A stretch of DNA of 64,000 bases from Siphonodentalium dalli (Eukaryota; Mollusca; Scaphopoda; Gadilida; Siphonodentaliidae). Below the pieces are notes generated by a model, which ran no database searches, had not been told where the DNA came from, and saw nothing but the letters and a program-made list of their open reading frames with translations. Below are positions 44,183-55,117 of this stretch, in pieces. Position 1 is the first letter of the stretch. Every line of letters starts with the position of its first letter. The translations under genes and the position numbers were made by a program. Location: assembly GCA_032622095.1 (NCBI GenBank), contig CP136069.1, forward strand, positions 165,346,394 to 165,410,393, in the 5' to 3' direction.

Positions 44183-44234
44183 TATGAGTGGAACTATACT
44201 CTTCGGGATATTCCGTATTTATGAAGTCTCAAAA

Positions 44235-44345
44235 TTTACAGTTCTCCCAGCGACGAGTACTCATCTGTTGTAATATTGTCCCGAAAAAAACACCGAGAAA
44301 TAAATGATGTTTCCTAGAGGGGAATAGTTCAGGGAAGAAATGAGC
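44235..44345 (+). repeat. Dispersed repeat, copy 1 (pair with 46.15 kb)
   Basis: 'gttctccca.cgacgagtactcatct.ttgtaatat.gtcc', 'aagaaataaatgatgtttcc', 'ggggaatagttcag' recur at 46150-46250 in the same orientation. Looser matches continue to 44410/46440 ('ttgtcccctg.gtgattc'). Confidence 0.65.
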
Positions 44346-44610
44346 AAAGACTACGGGAATTAATCATATAACATAATACAGTTATGTGTAGTTATTGTAC
44401 TTGTCCCCTGGGTGATTCGACACATACTTATTCTGGGAGACCGACACATATCTTCTGAGAGGCGACATGGCAAAAACTTGATCATAATATCTTGGACAAA
44501 TTTGAGGCACATCACGTGTGGTTGCTCCACTACGTGTCACGTACGATTCATATGATCTTGAAGTCATCTTTTCAGATGATACTTACTGTGCATATATATG
44601 CTCAAGTTAC

Positions 44611-44852
44611 TTAACCCTTTCAGTGCCAGGGGCCGATCTCATCGGCCCTAATTTACGGTCTGTAAAATCGGCCCTAAAAAAAAAAAAAAAAAAAATTGTA
44701 AAAAATAATAACAAATGATGAAAAATTGTTAGGCCAATGCATTGTCTTATATATGCGAGGCGACCTATGGTCGACTCGCATATATAAGAGAATGCATTGG
44801 CACAGGGTATATGGGTTGATACAAAAATCGGACCTGGCACTCAAAGGGTTAA
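44611..44852. mobile_element. TTAA-ended element with one hairpin only
   Basis: TTAA at 44611-44614 and 44849-44852; ends TTAACCCTTTCAGTGCCAGG and, on the other strand, TTAACCCTTTGAGTGCCAGG, then GGCCGAT/TCCGAT. One hairpin module at 44734-44800 is preceded by 'aaaaattgttagg' and followed by CACAGGGTA, as for the second (right) hairpin of other copies; the left one is missing. A poly(A) run of 20 lies at 44678-44697. This gives a third kind of TTAACCCTTT end around the same module. Confidence 0.85.
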
Positions 44853-46145
44853 AGACATATTATGCACTTATATCATTGAATAACACCACTATGTTAGCAT
44901 CTAAATAATATACTCATTGGAAGAATGTTGCATTGAACTAAGATACTTGAAGATCCAACCACATCGACTTTTGCATTTCAGAGAACACAACGTTTGAACT
45001 ACGCACACATGTAAATATTTATTACTTTATTCGGGACGCTTTATTCGGATTAAACATTACAACAATGGTTGCGCCAATAATAATCACTGCGTACAATTCG
45101 TTTATAACAATAAAGCTGTTGTCTGAATATTTGGATATCAAATATATGAAAATAACTTATGTTGGCATGCGTATGTCTTATTCTGTTCTGGACACCTCAG
45201 CGGAGTGTTTCACATGACTTTAAACGTTTGAAAATTATATGTTTTGCCGAAAAACACACTGCGTCGATTCTAATCTGCTTATTGATACTCCCAATGAAGA
45301 AAACCGAGTTATAAATGCACAGATATAGCTTATTCTGATTCTTGATATATTAAACGGACATGGTTCAGTAATTGACCGACAAGGAACGCTCTTTATTGCT
45401 CCATGCCAAAGGTCGCTTTTTTTTTTAATGAGATTGAGATTATTCGCCATCGAGACCCAGGATGACACCATAAAGGCTAGGCCTTGTTTCCACTGTGGTC
45501 AGAGAGCGTCCTCGGATGATCTCATTGTCCGATCCCCATCTGGCGTTTATTGATCGCCACATGAATCATCATCGATGTGTCCCGTGTTGAGGTGATCATA
45601 AGTGCAGAGGGCCACATCTCAGAGTGTCGCACGTGTCACTTAACCCACTATGCTAATGCGGCTCACTGAGCTCTATGACGTTACTTTATGTGTCACGTGA
45701 GAGCATTTCAGCCTGTTGTCCTGGATAATAAACTCAATTTGGACATATTTAGAGGTCGAAATAGGTTTAATGTGAACGTAGTTCAACGCGAAATAAGTAA
45801 ACATTTGAGCAATATGTTCTATACAAGCCTATATACCGTGGCAATTTGTTTTGTATCGTGGGCCGTGCATTTCAACGAAATACAGTAATGCCCTGAGAGC
45901 TTTCCGATGAATGGCAACAAGCCATAATTCCGACTAAATCCTGAAAAGTTATCCATAATGCTGCTGTGTTTAAGGAGTCGATTACTTAGGGCATTACTGT
46001 AACTGGTAAAAATTAACTACGATATTTCAGAATCGAACAAAGCCAATATGAACCTATGTGAACTCCAGAATAAGACTGAGATGTAACAAAAAGCGAGCAT
46101 AATGTATGGTTTCAAACCGCAACGGGACTTTGTACTGTACAATTG
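44853..46145. other. No gene recognised
   Basis: No supportable ORF. 45080-45225 is loosely similar to the end of the 7.4/27.6-kb repeat. TTAACCCACTATGCTAATG at 45641 resembles a TTAA-type element end, but no partner end was found. Confidence 0.35.
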
Positions 46146-46149
46146 TTTT

Positions 46150-46260
46150 ATGTTCTCCCCACGACGAGTCCTCATCTTTTGTAATATAGTCCTGTCAAAA
46201 ACCACCAAGAAATAAATAATGTTTCCCAAAGGAGGGGAATAGTTCAGAGTCGAAATGAGT
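46150..46260 (+). repeat. Dispersed repeat, copy 2 (pair with 44.24 kb)
   Basis: Matches 44235-44345 in the same orientation. It is followed by a short doublet of 'tcatcgtatatct.' at 46267-46315. Confidence 0.65.
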
Positions 46261-46465
46261 AATATATCATCGTATATCTGAGTCGAAATTTGTAATATGT
46301 CATCGTATATCTACTGTATTAAAGGAGTTCTGAATTAAATATCAGGAACCGGATGATAAGGAATGAAGTATGACTATATGGAACACATCAAATATCACAA
46401 TACAGATCCGCCTTGGTTTTAAGTATTTGTCCCCTGTGTCATTCCATCAAATACCACACTATACA

Positions 46466-46578
46466 CACCAAATCGTTATAACGACTTTCACAACTCGTTA
46501 TAACGAGTTGCCGGAAATCGTTATAAGGACTTGCAAGGCGTTATAACGAGTTGTTGGAAGTCGTTATAACGAGTTGTG
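46466..46578. repeat. Five CGTTATAACG palindromes at ~22-bp spacing
   Basis: CGTTATAACG begins at 46474, 46496, 46539 and 46562, and a variant CGTTATAAGG at 46519. The steps are 22, 23, 20 and 23 bp. Three are extended to AACTCGTTATAACGAGTT-like 18-mers. Linkers differ (acttt, gccgga, ttgcaag, ttggaag), so the palindrome core is better kept than the spacing DNA. It may be a decayed minisatellite or a cluster of protein-binding sites. Confidence 0.85.
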
Positions 46579-49500
46579 TATCTGTATATTTGGCGAGCGG
46601 TGGTGTTTCGGATGGACCTGATTCGCTTTCGTAATAGTGTTTGAAAAGATTCAGCCCAGTCAGAGGGCCATGGCCCAAAATTGTCAATTATGATGTTTTA
46701 TCTAGCTTGTGTAGCAGGTAGACACACTTAGATGCAGCTATAAGAGATTTCATATTCCTTAAACTTAGGTAAGCATGTCAATGGAGGCCATATCGGACTG
46801 TATGGATAACGAATTGCTTAATTGGATTCCGGTCGAGTTATGCGGCAGCATGATATTCCTCACTATATATGTCTAATTACTTATTGACGGGTGTAACCAA
46901 TTAACAGCTGCGATGACCCCACCCATGGCACCTGACGCACGAAGAATAATATAGACGAGCATCGTTATTATTACGCAACGACTTAACTGAATTATTGAAA
47001 ACGCCTCACCGTGCACTGTCCCCTCTTCTAGTATCTCACCCCTTTATCTCTCTCTCTCTCTTTCCTCCCTCTCTCTCTCTCGTCCCCTATATCTCTCTTT
47101 CTCTTTCACTATCTCTCTCCCTGCTGCTCACGATATCATCATTACTATAATTATAATAGTTTCATTCCTTCCCGTCCGACCCACCCCCTCTACACTTAAT
47201 GAAGAGCGGGCGCGAAACAAAAGGGGAGCAAACTTAATAAAAGCCCTTGGGCTTGTTGTTTAATCCCATTTCCAATCAATCGATCATCTATATTATTCTA
47301 TTTGACTGTCAAATGTTTGTCAAATGTTTAAATATGTTATTATGATTGGAATAAATAAGTTTACGTCATATCGGACTGCTTTCGTTAAACCGTAATAAAT
47401 AAGAATTTCGAATTTAAAATAAGATACGTTACTGATCATCTCATTCGTGATATCGGAATTGTGCACAAATTGCAAGTTCGGTACTTTACGATTTGATAAC
47501 AGTAAATTTATCACTAACTGTATGCACGGATATCCATAATAGAGTGAACAAAGGGGGCGCCGGAATTTGCAATGCAGCAAAGGACTGGCCCATGCAGTCG
47601 CTGATTAGCGGAACAAATCTCCTATAATATTTATCTGATTTACAGCTCTGTAACGATCCATTGAGTTTGTAATACAGAATTAATACTGCCTTGCTCTTTG
47701 CTGTTATTCTATTTAGTGATATCCAAATTGAAAAACGTGAATTTCAAATATTGCTTTTTTTGCTAATCTGATTCTTGATATCCGAATTAATAGATATTAG
47801 TTTCGAATATAAAAGTAATCTCTTTCACGATATATTGTAATCGAGAAAATACCCTAAGTATTCCAAATGCAACAGTAGCTGTAACCTGTAACGATATTGA
47901 ACCTACACGTATTAGCTATAGGTTATGTTGGTCAGATACAGGTATCTACCTTGATATGATAAATTTTGTTCGGGGTCCCACAATTCAACATAATCACATA
48001 TCACACAGAGGGTTTAGCGTTCCATTGCATAAATGAATCAGAGAGAGATAATATTTTATTAACGTGACATGTGCATCCACAATACATAAATGTATTATTA
48101 AACAAATAGTGAATCAGCGTTCTTAAAATAAGGGTTAATGCTTAAAGATGCACTGTCCGGTTTGATACAATTTGTATACGTTTTTGTACACGAACCAGAA
48201 AATAATTAGATCGTACCAATTAATCCATTGATGAGGTTTTAATGGCCAGATGACGACTTTCAAAAGAGGAGGTATTAACAGGTTTTATTTAATGTTTTTT
48301 TTTGTCAGGCGAGAAGAAAATCCAATCACAGTCTGATACAAGAAAACCAATGTCAGAAATGGTAACGCGCTCAAAATCATATAATATATATACCCATGAT
48401 TGTAATTATAGAATATAAAATATATTGGTTTCGCGAATGACCAACTCAGAATTCCGTTAAAATAACAACCAGCACATAATTAACGAACCGGCGACCGACT
48501 CAGCCGTCTCCGAACACAACCCCAAGTGGGCTGCAGAACGAAAAATGTCTATAAAAGTTGAAATATAAGATTTACAAATTATCTTTTTCATTTCTTTTAT
48601 TTGTAATTGACATACTTGTCACAAACTAAAAATCAACATTATTGACATAATATTGTAAAGGACAATAAACGAAATTGAAATTACCAACTACACCTTTTAC
48701 CGGACTCGGCCTCCGGGTCGCAGTTCGACGTTTAAATCCGTCCCAAAAATTCCCATTTCTATAGATAAAACCCCCAGCGCCCAGGCGAAACAAGAATCTC
48801 TACATTAGTATACACACGGAGCGCGAAATAAAGAGCGCCTATGCCTGCGTTCCACAAAAGCGGTAGATAATAAAGAGCGTTTCTACTCTGATGTTTTGTG
48901 CTAGTCTTCGACATGCAAGTTATGGATGATTTTGAGCTTTATAGAAGGGTCACAGCCTTCTTTTTCGAGGAAATTACACAAGGCTTGGGGAAAATGATCC
49001 CGGACCCCTGTGGCGCGATGGCTTATATGACACAGATGATGGTGCTCACAAGTATTTGTCGGGGCAAATGACTTAGCAAATTGTCACTTACTTGTTGTCA
49101 ATTCGGACCTGCATGTATGGCATCTTCAATATGTGTTAGTGGTTATGTTGGGTAGCGGATGCTACTATAGTGACGTTATTTGCAATCAATGTTCATGTTA
49201 TATTCTCCTGCATGGGAGCGGTAAATTGGTTTGGGAATCCTTACGTAGTTGGTGTCAATTCAGATAAAATATTTAACACTATTATATTGAGGTGTTACGA
49301 TAACCCCCTAAGTATTTGCTATGTCAACAGCTCTCTCTTTAATATCTCACTGATGTGGGTCACCACAAGGGGCAAAACTTCAGCTGATAACATACGCCGA
49401 TCGTCACAGGGTCAGAACAATTACAAGTGAATTGTCCCATGGCGTCCATTGATTGCTGGGTGAAACTCATCTAGTGTGCCCGCGGGGAGATATTTTGGCA

Positions 49501-49649
49501 TCATGTTGCCTATCGCAGTTGAATAGGTGCCGCGTTGTCGCCTTTGTGGTATATTTGACTGGTAGGAATCTGTAGGCAAATTCAATTATTGAAACAAATA
49601 ACGATTCATAGGCGCGGATGATCGAATTAGACAGGAGAGAAATGATCGG
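46579..49649. other. No gene; one CT-rich tract
   Basis: An imperfect (CT)n tract lies at 47045-47125. Several frames of 60-86 codons have no domain. 48800-48900 shares 'aataaagagcgtttct' with 4490. No element ends were recognised. Confidence 0.4.
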
Positions 49650-49885
49650 TGCGTTCGCTGTGGTGACATCAACACGACCCGTGTTTCGATTGCTAATATG
49701 ATTACATTTCAGAATATCTACGATATTAGGCCCCCCCCCCCCCCCTCGCTGCGGTGTCAATGGGATGCATATCGTTCGCTATGGTGACACCAACACGGCC
49801 CGTGTTTGGATTTCTAATATGATTACATTTCAGAATATCTACGACATTTAGTCCCCCCCCCTCGCTGTGCTGTCAATGTGTCAAC
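49650..49885 (+). repeat. ~119-bp tandem duplication with poly(C) runs
   Basis: 'cgttcgct.tggtgaca.caacac', 'cccgtgttt.gatt.ctaatatgattacatttcagaatatctacga.att', a C run and 'ctcgctg.g.tgtcaatg' occur twice (about 49650-49768 and 49769-49885). The C run is ~16 in the first unit and 8 in the second. Confidence 0.85.
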
Positions 49886-50054
49886 ACAGCAGACATTCCG
49901 GTGACGACATTGCAACAAGCGGCTACACGAAACGACAGTCATATCTGAATTAAAATGGTATATCATACAACACATAAAGCAGACCATCACTCGCCCGCTA
50001 TGTGGGGTGGATAAAAACGGATTTCCTCAAACGACTCACACAAGCCCACACGGT

Positions 50055-50651
50055 CAGGGTCCGCGCTCGACCGAAATTTACTTTTGGCCAAATGGAACTA
50101 TTTTTTGCCAAATTCTTTTTGAATTTGCCAAATGTTATCCCCGATAGTATCATTTTCTTCAACATTGATTGGATGTTATGTTGGATGTTATGTTTCGACA
50201 CTCGCGGTTTGATCGACGTTTAATATCGATAGGAAAGCAGTTCGTAAATAACTATACTCGCATGGTTTATCATACAACAATAAACAAATCACCGAACAAT
50301 ACAATGGTAGAAGGGTTGCTTCATCAGAAGGGCGCACCACAAGAGGATTAGCTATGTCAACACCACCATCACACTAAATACGGATAATCCCTCCACCCAA
50401 TCGATATTAATGCTATCAGACTAACTGCGTCTTAATGGAGGTGTTCACTTTTCCGAAACCATGTAAAACACCGCTAATATAATTCTATTGTAGTCTCCTA
50501 AAATGAATGGTATTGATTGACCGATATTTTTCAACTTTATTGAGGAATTAATAAGTGACTTGCCAAAACTTTTGCCAAATGAAAATATTGTTTACCAAAT
50601 GTGAATTATTTTTGCCATTGGCAAATTTGGCAAGTGGCAGCGCGAACCCTG
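50055..50651. mobile_element. hAT-like MITE with 8-bp target duplication
   Basis: Ends CAGGGTCCGCGCT (50055) and CAGGGTTCGCGCT (reverse complement, to 50651) match at 12 of 13 bases. Flanks are CACACGGT (50047-50054) and CACAAGGT (50652-50659), 7 of 8 alike. CAGGG-type ends and an 8-bp duplication are the hAT signature. Subterminal blocks of 'tgccaaat' occur in both halves (50095-50130, 50560-50630), as expected for transposase-binding repeats. The interior holds no transposase, so the element is non-autonomous. Confidence 0.85.
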
Positions 50652-51004
50652 CACAAGGTTGATGTCGAATCCGGTCCATGACGTTATATACTAATTTTGA
50701 TGTAATTTCTATTATGTTATTCATGGAATAAATACTGTTTAAACTAAATATTTAGGGCCTCACCCTCGTGTCACTGTTATTGAGACTCAACAGGACGTCG
50801 AACCCCAGTAAATATGTCATATATATATAGGCTGCCAGGATATTAGCAATTGAAAGTGAAATACATAGATTATGTAGACATGTCAACCCTTATTCGAATT
50901 GAACATCAATTATGCATAATTAGAGCCTCAGGGAGCACTAAAACTTTAGCACAATCTTCCTTTATTGAACCATTCCACAACCCCATTTTAATGCTGCCAG
51001 TATA
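50652..51004. other. No gene recognised
   Basis: No supportable ORF or repeat. Confidence 0.35.
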
Positions 51005-51400
51005 TTCTTGAAATAATGCACGTGTATCGGTACCATTCCTACTCCCATATATAAGTTATTTTTATGAGTAATCGCGGTATATTGGTATCTTTACTTTCTC
51101 TGGGCCAATTTTTACAATCGACGGGTTGAATTTCGATGAAATTTTCGTTAAATAAAATGATGCTGCTCATTTGCCAATTTGAGCAGCAATTTCGAGAATA
51201 TATTTTGGACTAGTGAGGTGATAATTAATTACGTAACGCACACCGCGAGCTCCGCCACCGCGGCGTGCCAAGCTCCGGCCGCCAGCGATGGCTCCGTGTT
51301 CAGCCATGTTCCTCCGTGTTCATCTCGCGGTCACCTGTATTATGGCCGTGGTCACCCGTGGTCATAGCGTGGATGTTCCGTGTTCAAGCGTGATCAAGGT
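51005..51400 (+). repeat. ~390-bp direct repeat, copy 1
   Basis: From 'cttgaaataatgcacgtgtatcggta' to 'gttccgtgttcaagcgtgatca' the sequence recurs at 51589-51985, period ~585 bp, about 93% alike. It includes an AT-rich left half and a GC-rich right half (cgcgagctccgccaccgcgg). The 62-aa frame is not kept in copy 2. Confidence 0.88.
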
Positions 51401-51588
51401 TTGTTTAAAACTAAACGGACATTGATACCAGAAACATTCTAAATTGAAACTAAATTGAACATTTATCAAAGGTCCCATAAAGTTATTTTCGATCAGGAAG
51501 ATGTAAATCTATAAAATTCAATAAATATTTATAGTCATATGTTCCTGTCAAAATATTCGAGTTATTTAGTATTGAGTTAGCACTCTGC

Positions 51589-51985
51589 TTGAAATAATGC
51601 AAGTGTATCGGTACAATTCCGCCTCCCATATATAAGTTATTTTTATGAGTAATCGCGGTATATTGCAGATTGGTATCTTTACTTTTTCTGGGCCAATTTT
51701 CACAATCGACGGGTTGAATTTCGATGAAATTTCCGATAAATAAAATGGTGCCGCTCATTTGCCAATTTGAGCAGCAATTTCGAGAATATATTTTGAACTA
51801 GGGAGGTGATAATTAATTACGTAACGGACACCACGAGCTCCGCCACAGCGGCGTGTCAAGCTCCGGCCACCAGCGATGTTTCCGTGTTCAGCCATGTTCC
51901 TCCGTGTTCATGTCGCGGTCACCTGTGTTATGGCCGTGTTCACCCGTGGTCATAGCGTGGTTGTTCCGTGTTCAAACGTGATCAT
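51589..51985 (+). repeat. ~390-bp direct repeat, copy 2
   Basis: Partner of 51005-51400. It has 'tattgcagattggtatc' where copy 1 has 'tattggtatc', and 'catgtcgcggtcacctgtg' for 'catctcgcggtcacctgta'. It leads straight into the CGTG-motif cluster. Confidence 0.88.
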
Positions 51986-52195
51986 TTGGCCGTGGTCACC
52001 CGTTGATCGTACCGTGGTCATAGCGTGGATGGTCCGTGTTCAAACGTGATCAGAGCGTGTTCAAACGTGATCAGAGCGTGTTAAAAATCTGAACACGATT
52101 GAACACGTTTACCCAGACCGTGTTCTTGGCGAGTTCAGATTTTGAACACGGAAAAACCACGGAAGAATCGCGCGTGGTCTTCCGTGGACATGTAA
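51870..52195. repeat. CGTG(T/G)TCA motif cluster
   Basis: CGTGTTCA or CGTGGTCA/CGTGATCA recur more than fifteen times in ~300 bases on the plus strand. Near 52092-52155 the inverse, TGAACACG, appears. The 'aaaaatctgaacacg' and 'gttcagattttgaacacg' blocks make a local palindrome. Units such as 'cgtgttcaaacgtgatcag' repeat directly at 52038 and 52057. It looks like a degenerate short-period array with a fold-back end. Confidence 0.75.
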
Positions 52196-52590
52196 AAAAC
52201 CACGGGCCTTATACTGTAGGTTCCATCGCTGGCCCGGTACTGCAGAACGCATCCAGGCCAGCACTATATAGGAACCTGTACCGACCGGCACGACAAACGA
52301 CACGTGGCCAGAACTGGTCCACTACCAGCATGTATTTTTTTTTACTGACTAGCCTCTCAGATACGACAAAGTTGTATCGTGTCTCTGAACACAGGTGTAT
52401 GTTGCTTACCAGGGATCGGTGGTATGTTATTGCCCTGGTCCATTGACGGCATGTTTACTGATAAGCCTCACAGCGACGACAAGTGTATCGTGTTACCAGG
52501 AGTCGGTGGTATGAACCTATAATAGAGTTATTGTCCAGTGAAATTATATACCTGTATGCCAATACAACCAGCAACGTCTTGGTATGACTA
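52196..52590. other. Unassigned; ~130-bp imperfect doublet
   Basis: 'gcatgt.tttact.a.a.gcctc.cag', 'acgacaa.gt.tatcgtgt', 'accaggga.tcggtggtatg' occur at ~52328-52430 and ~52450-52515. The flanking sequence has no ORF of substance. Confidence 0.5.
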
Positions 52591-54712
52591 TACTCTTGAT
52601 ATTACCTGACGTCTTGATATTACCTGATGTCTTGATATTACATGTCGTCTTGATATTACCTGATGTCTTGATATTACCTGTCGTCTTGATATTACCTGAC
52701 GTCTTGGTATTACCTGGCATCTTGATATTATCTGACGTCTTGATATTACCTGATGTCTTGATATTACCCATCGTCTTGATATTACATGACGTCTTGATAT
52801 TACCTGGCGTCTTGATATTACCTAACGCATTGGTATTACATGACGTCTTGACATTACCTGACGTCTTGGCATTACCTGGCGTCTTGGTATTACCTGACGT
52901 CTTGGTATTTCCTGTCGTCTTGGTATTACCTGACGTTTTGGTATTACCTGGCGTCTTGGTATTACCTGGCTGCTTGATATTACATAACGTCTTCATATTA
53001 CCCGAAGTCTTCATATTACCTGAAGTCTTCATATTACCTGATGTCTTGATATTACCTAGCTGCTTGATATTACCTGGTTGCTTGATATTACCTAACATCT
53101 TGATATTACCTGGCGGCTTGATATTACCTGACCGCTTGATATTATCTGGCTGCTTGATATTACCTAACGTCTTGATATTACCTGACGTCTTGATATTACC
53201 TGACGTCTTGATATTACCTGGCTGCTTGATATTACTTGACGTATTGATATTACCTGACGTCTTGATATTACCTGACCTCTTGATATTACCTGACGTCTTG
53301 ATATTACCTGACGTCTTGATATTACATGGCTGCTTGATATTACCTGGCGTCTTGATATTACCTGGCTGCTTGATATTACTTGACGTATTGATATTACCTG
53401 ACGTCTTGATATTACCTGACGTCTTGATATTACATGGCTGCTTGATATTACCTGACCTCTTGATATTACATGGCTGCTTGATATTACATGGCTGCTTGAT
53501 ATTACATGGCTGCTTGATATTACATGGCTGCTTGATATTACATGACGTCTTGATATTACCTGACGTATTGATATTACCTGACGTCTTGATATTATCTGGC
53601 TGCTTGATATTACCTAACGTCTTGATATTACCTGACGTCTTGATATTACCTGACGTCTTGATATTACCTGGCTGCTTGATATTACTTGACGTATTGATAT
53701 TACCTGACGTCTTGATATTATCTGGCTGCTTGATATTACCTAACGTCTTGATATTACCCGACGTCTTGATATTACCTGACGTCTTGATATTACCTGACGT
53801 CTTGATATTACCTGGCTGCTTGATATTACCTGACGTCTTGATATTACCTGGCTGCTTGATATTACCTGACGTATTGATATTACCTGACGTCTTGATATTA
53901 TCTGGCTGCTTGATATTACCTAACGTCTTGATATTACCTGACGTCTTGATATTACCCGACGTCTTGATATTACCTAACGTCTTGATATTACCTGACGTCT
54001 TGATATTACCTGACGTCTTGATATTACCTGGCTGCTTGATATTACTTGACGTATTGATATTACCTGACGTCTTGATATTATCTGGCTGCTTGATATTACC
54101 TAACGTCTTGATATTACCTGACGTCTTGATATTACCTGACGTCTTGATATTACCTGACGTCTTGATATTACCTGGCTGCTTGATATTACCTGACGTATTG
54201 ATATTACCTGACGTCTTGATATTACCTGGCTGCTTGATATTACCTAACGTCTTGATATTACCTGACGTCTTGATATTACCTGACGTCTTGATATTACCTA
54301 ACGTCTTGATATTACCTGACGTCTTGATATTACCTGACGTCTTGATATTACCTGGCTGCTTGATATTACCCGACGTCTTGATATTATCTGGCTGCTTGAT
54401 ATTACCTAACGTCTTGATATTACCTGACGTCTTGATATTACCTGACGTCTTGATATTACCTGACCTCTTGATATTACCTGGCTGCTTGATATTACCTGAC
54501 GTCTTGATATTACCTGACGTATTGATATTACCCGACGTCTTGATATTACATGGCTGCTTGATATTACCTGACGTCTTGATATTACCTGACGTCTTGATAT
54601 TACATGGCTGCTTGATATTACCTGACGTCTTGATATTACCTGACGTCTTGATATTACCTGACGTCTTGATATTACCTGACGTCTTGATATTACCTGGCGG
54701 CTTCTCACTTTC
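52590..54712 (+). repeat. 18-bp minisatellite, ~117 units, with higher-order pattern
   Basis: The unit is TTGATATTACCTGACGTC with variants in the last six bases (GACGTC, GGCTGC, AACGTC, GACGTA, GACCTC) and in ACCT (ACAT, ATCT, ACTT). Because 18 is a multiple of 3, the array is open over 711 codons on the plus strand (repeating LPDVLI/LPGCLI) and open for 184 codons on the minus strand (GNIKTS). Variants are ordered: a block such as SGCLI-LPNVLI-LPDVLI-LPDVLI-LPGCLI-LLDVLI-LPDVLI recurs at least five times from 53140 onward. The first ~500 bases (before 53100) lack that order and carry TTGGTATT units. There is no start context, promoter or domain, so I call it non-coding DNA. Confidence 0.93.
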
Positions 54713-55117
54713 TTTTTGAATGGATTCGTCTTTAAATTATACAGGTATAAATCGTTAAATAGTCATCTGAAGGGAAGTTCGGAATATAAGCAGACGGCCG
54801 CTAATATAAGCACAGAATGGTTTTTATTATATGCAGCCGTTCGTGAAAATTCGTTATTACTTTCCACGAATGAGATATTTAAGTATTCAAACGCAAACTG
54901 CAGGTATTCTCTATCTGTTCATAGGTGGGAGATGTTGAGAAATAAACTCAACAAACAGCTCATGACCGTTGTTGAACTAATCTGAATATTTCCCGATGAA
55001 ACTACTCGTAAATGATTATTAAGTAAAGAAAAGGTTGTAGGTTTGGGCCTTCATACGAGGTTGATACCGCATGACTCTGCGTCTCTGTGCGGGATTGGAT
55101 GCTGAATTATCCGGATG
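54713..55117. other. No gene recognised
   Basis: A plus-strand frame of 89 codons overlaps the array's end but shows no domain. Confidence 0.35.

Larger units (their letters stand above)
36719..44184 (+). mobile_element. Nearly full-length non-LTR retrotransposon (LINE, EEP-endonuclease class)
   Basis: It is a ~7.5-kb unit in one orientation: 5' region, ORF0 (36950-38073, frameshifted), ORF1 (38136-40360, one frameshift), ORF2 (40450-43983, intact), short 3' untranslated region with AATAAA at 44153-44158, and an (ATCT)n tail at 44160-44182. LINE RNA is copied at the target by ORF2 (target-primed reverse transcription). ORF1 of this type with an SGNH esterase-like domain, plus an EEP endonuclease in ORF2, is known from CR1/L2-related clades; the exact clade needs a tree. 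The 5' boundary is inferred from the break in the hairpin at 36718. No target duplication was established. A CCAAT (36829) and a TATAAAAC (36866-36873) precede ORF0. Confidence 0.85.

Noticed and set aside
46466-46578. Possible CRISPR or operator array
   Set aside because: The linkers are too short for spacers and no associated genes exist. Kept only as a palindrome cluster.
52584-54719. A 711-codon open frame of repeating LPDVLI/LPGCLI
   Set aside because: It is the reading of an 18-bp tandem array; frames stay open because the unit is a multiple of three. The minus strand is also open over part of the array, and there is no promoter, start context or domain.
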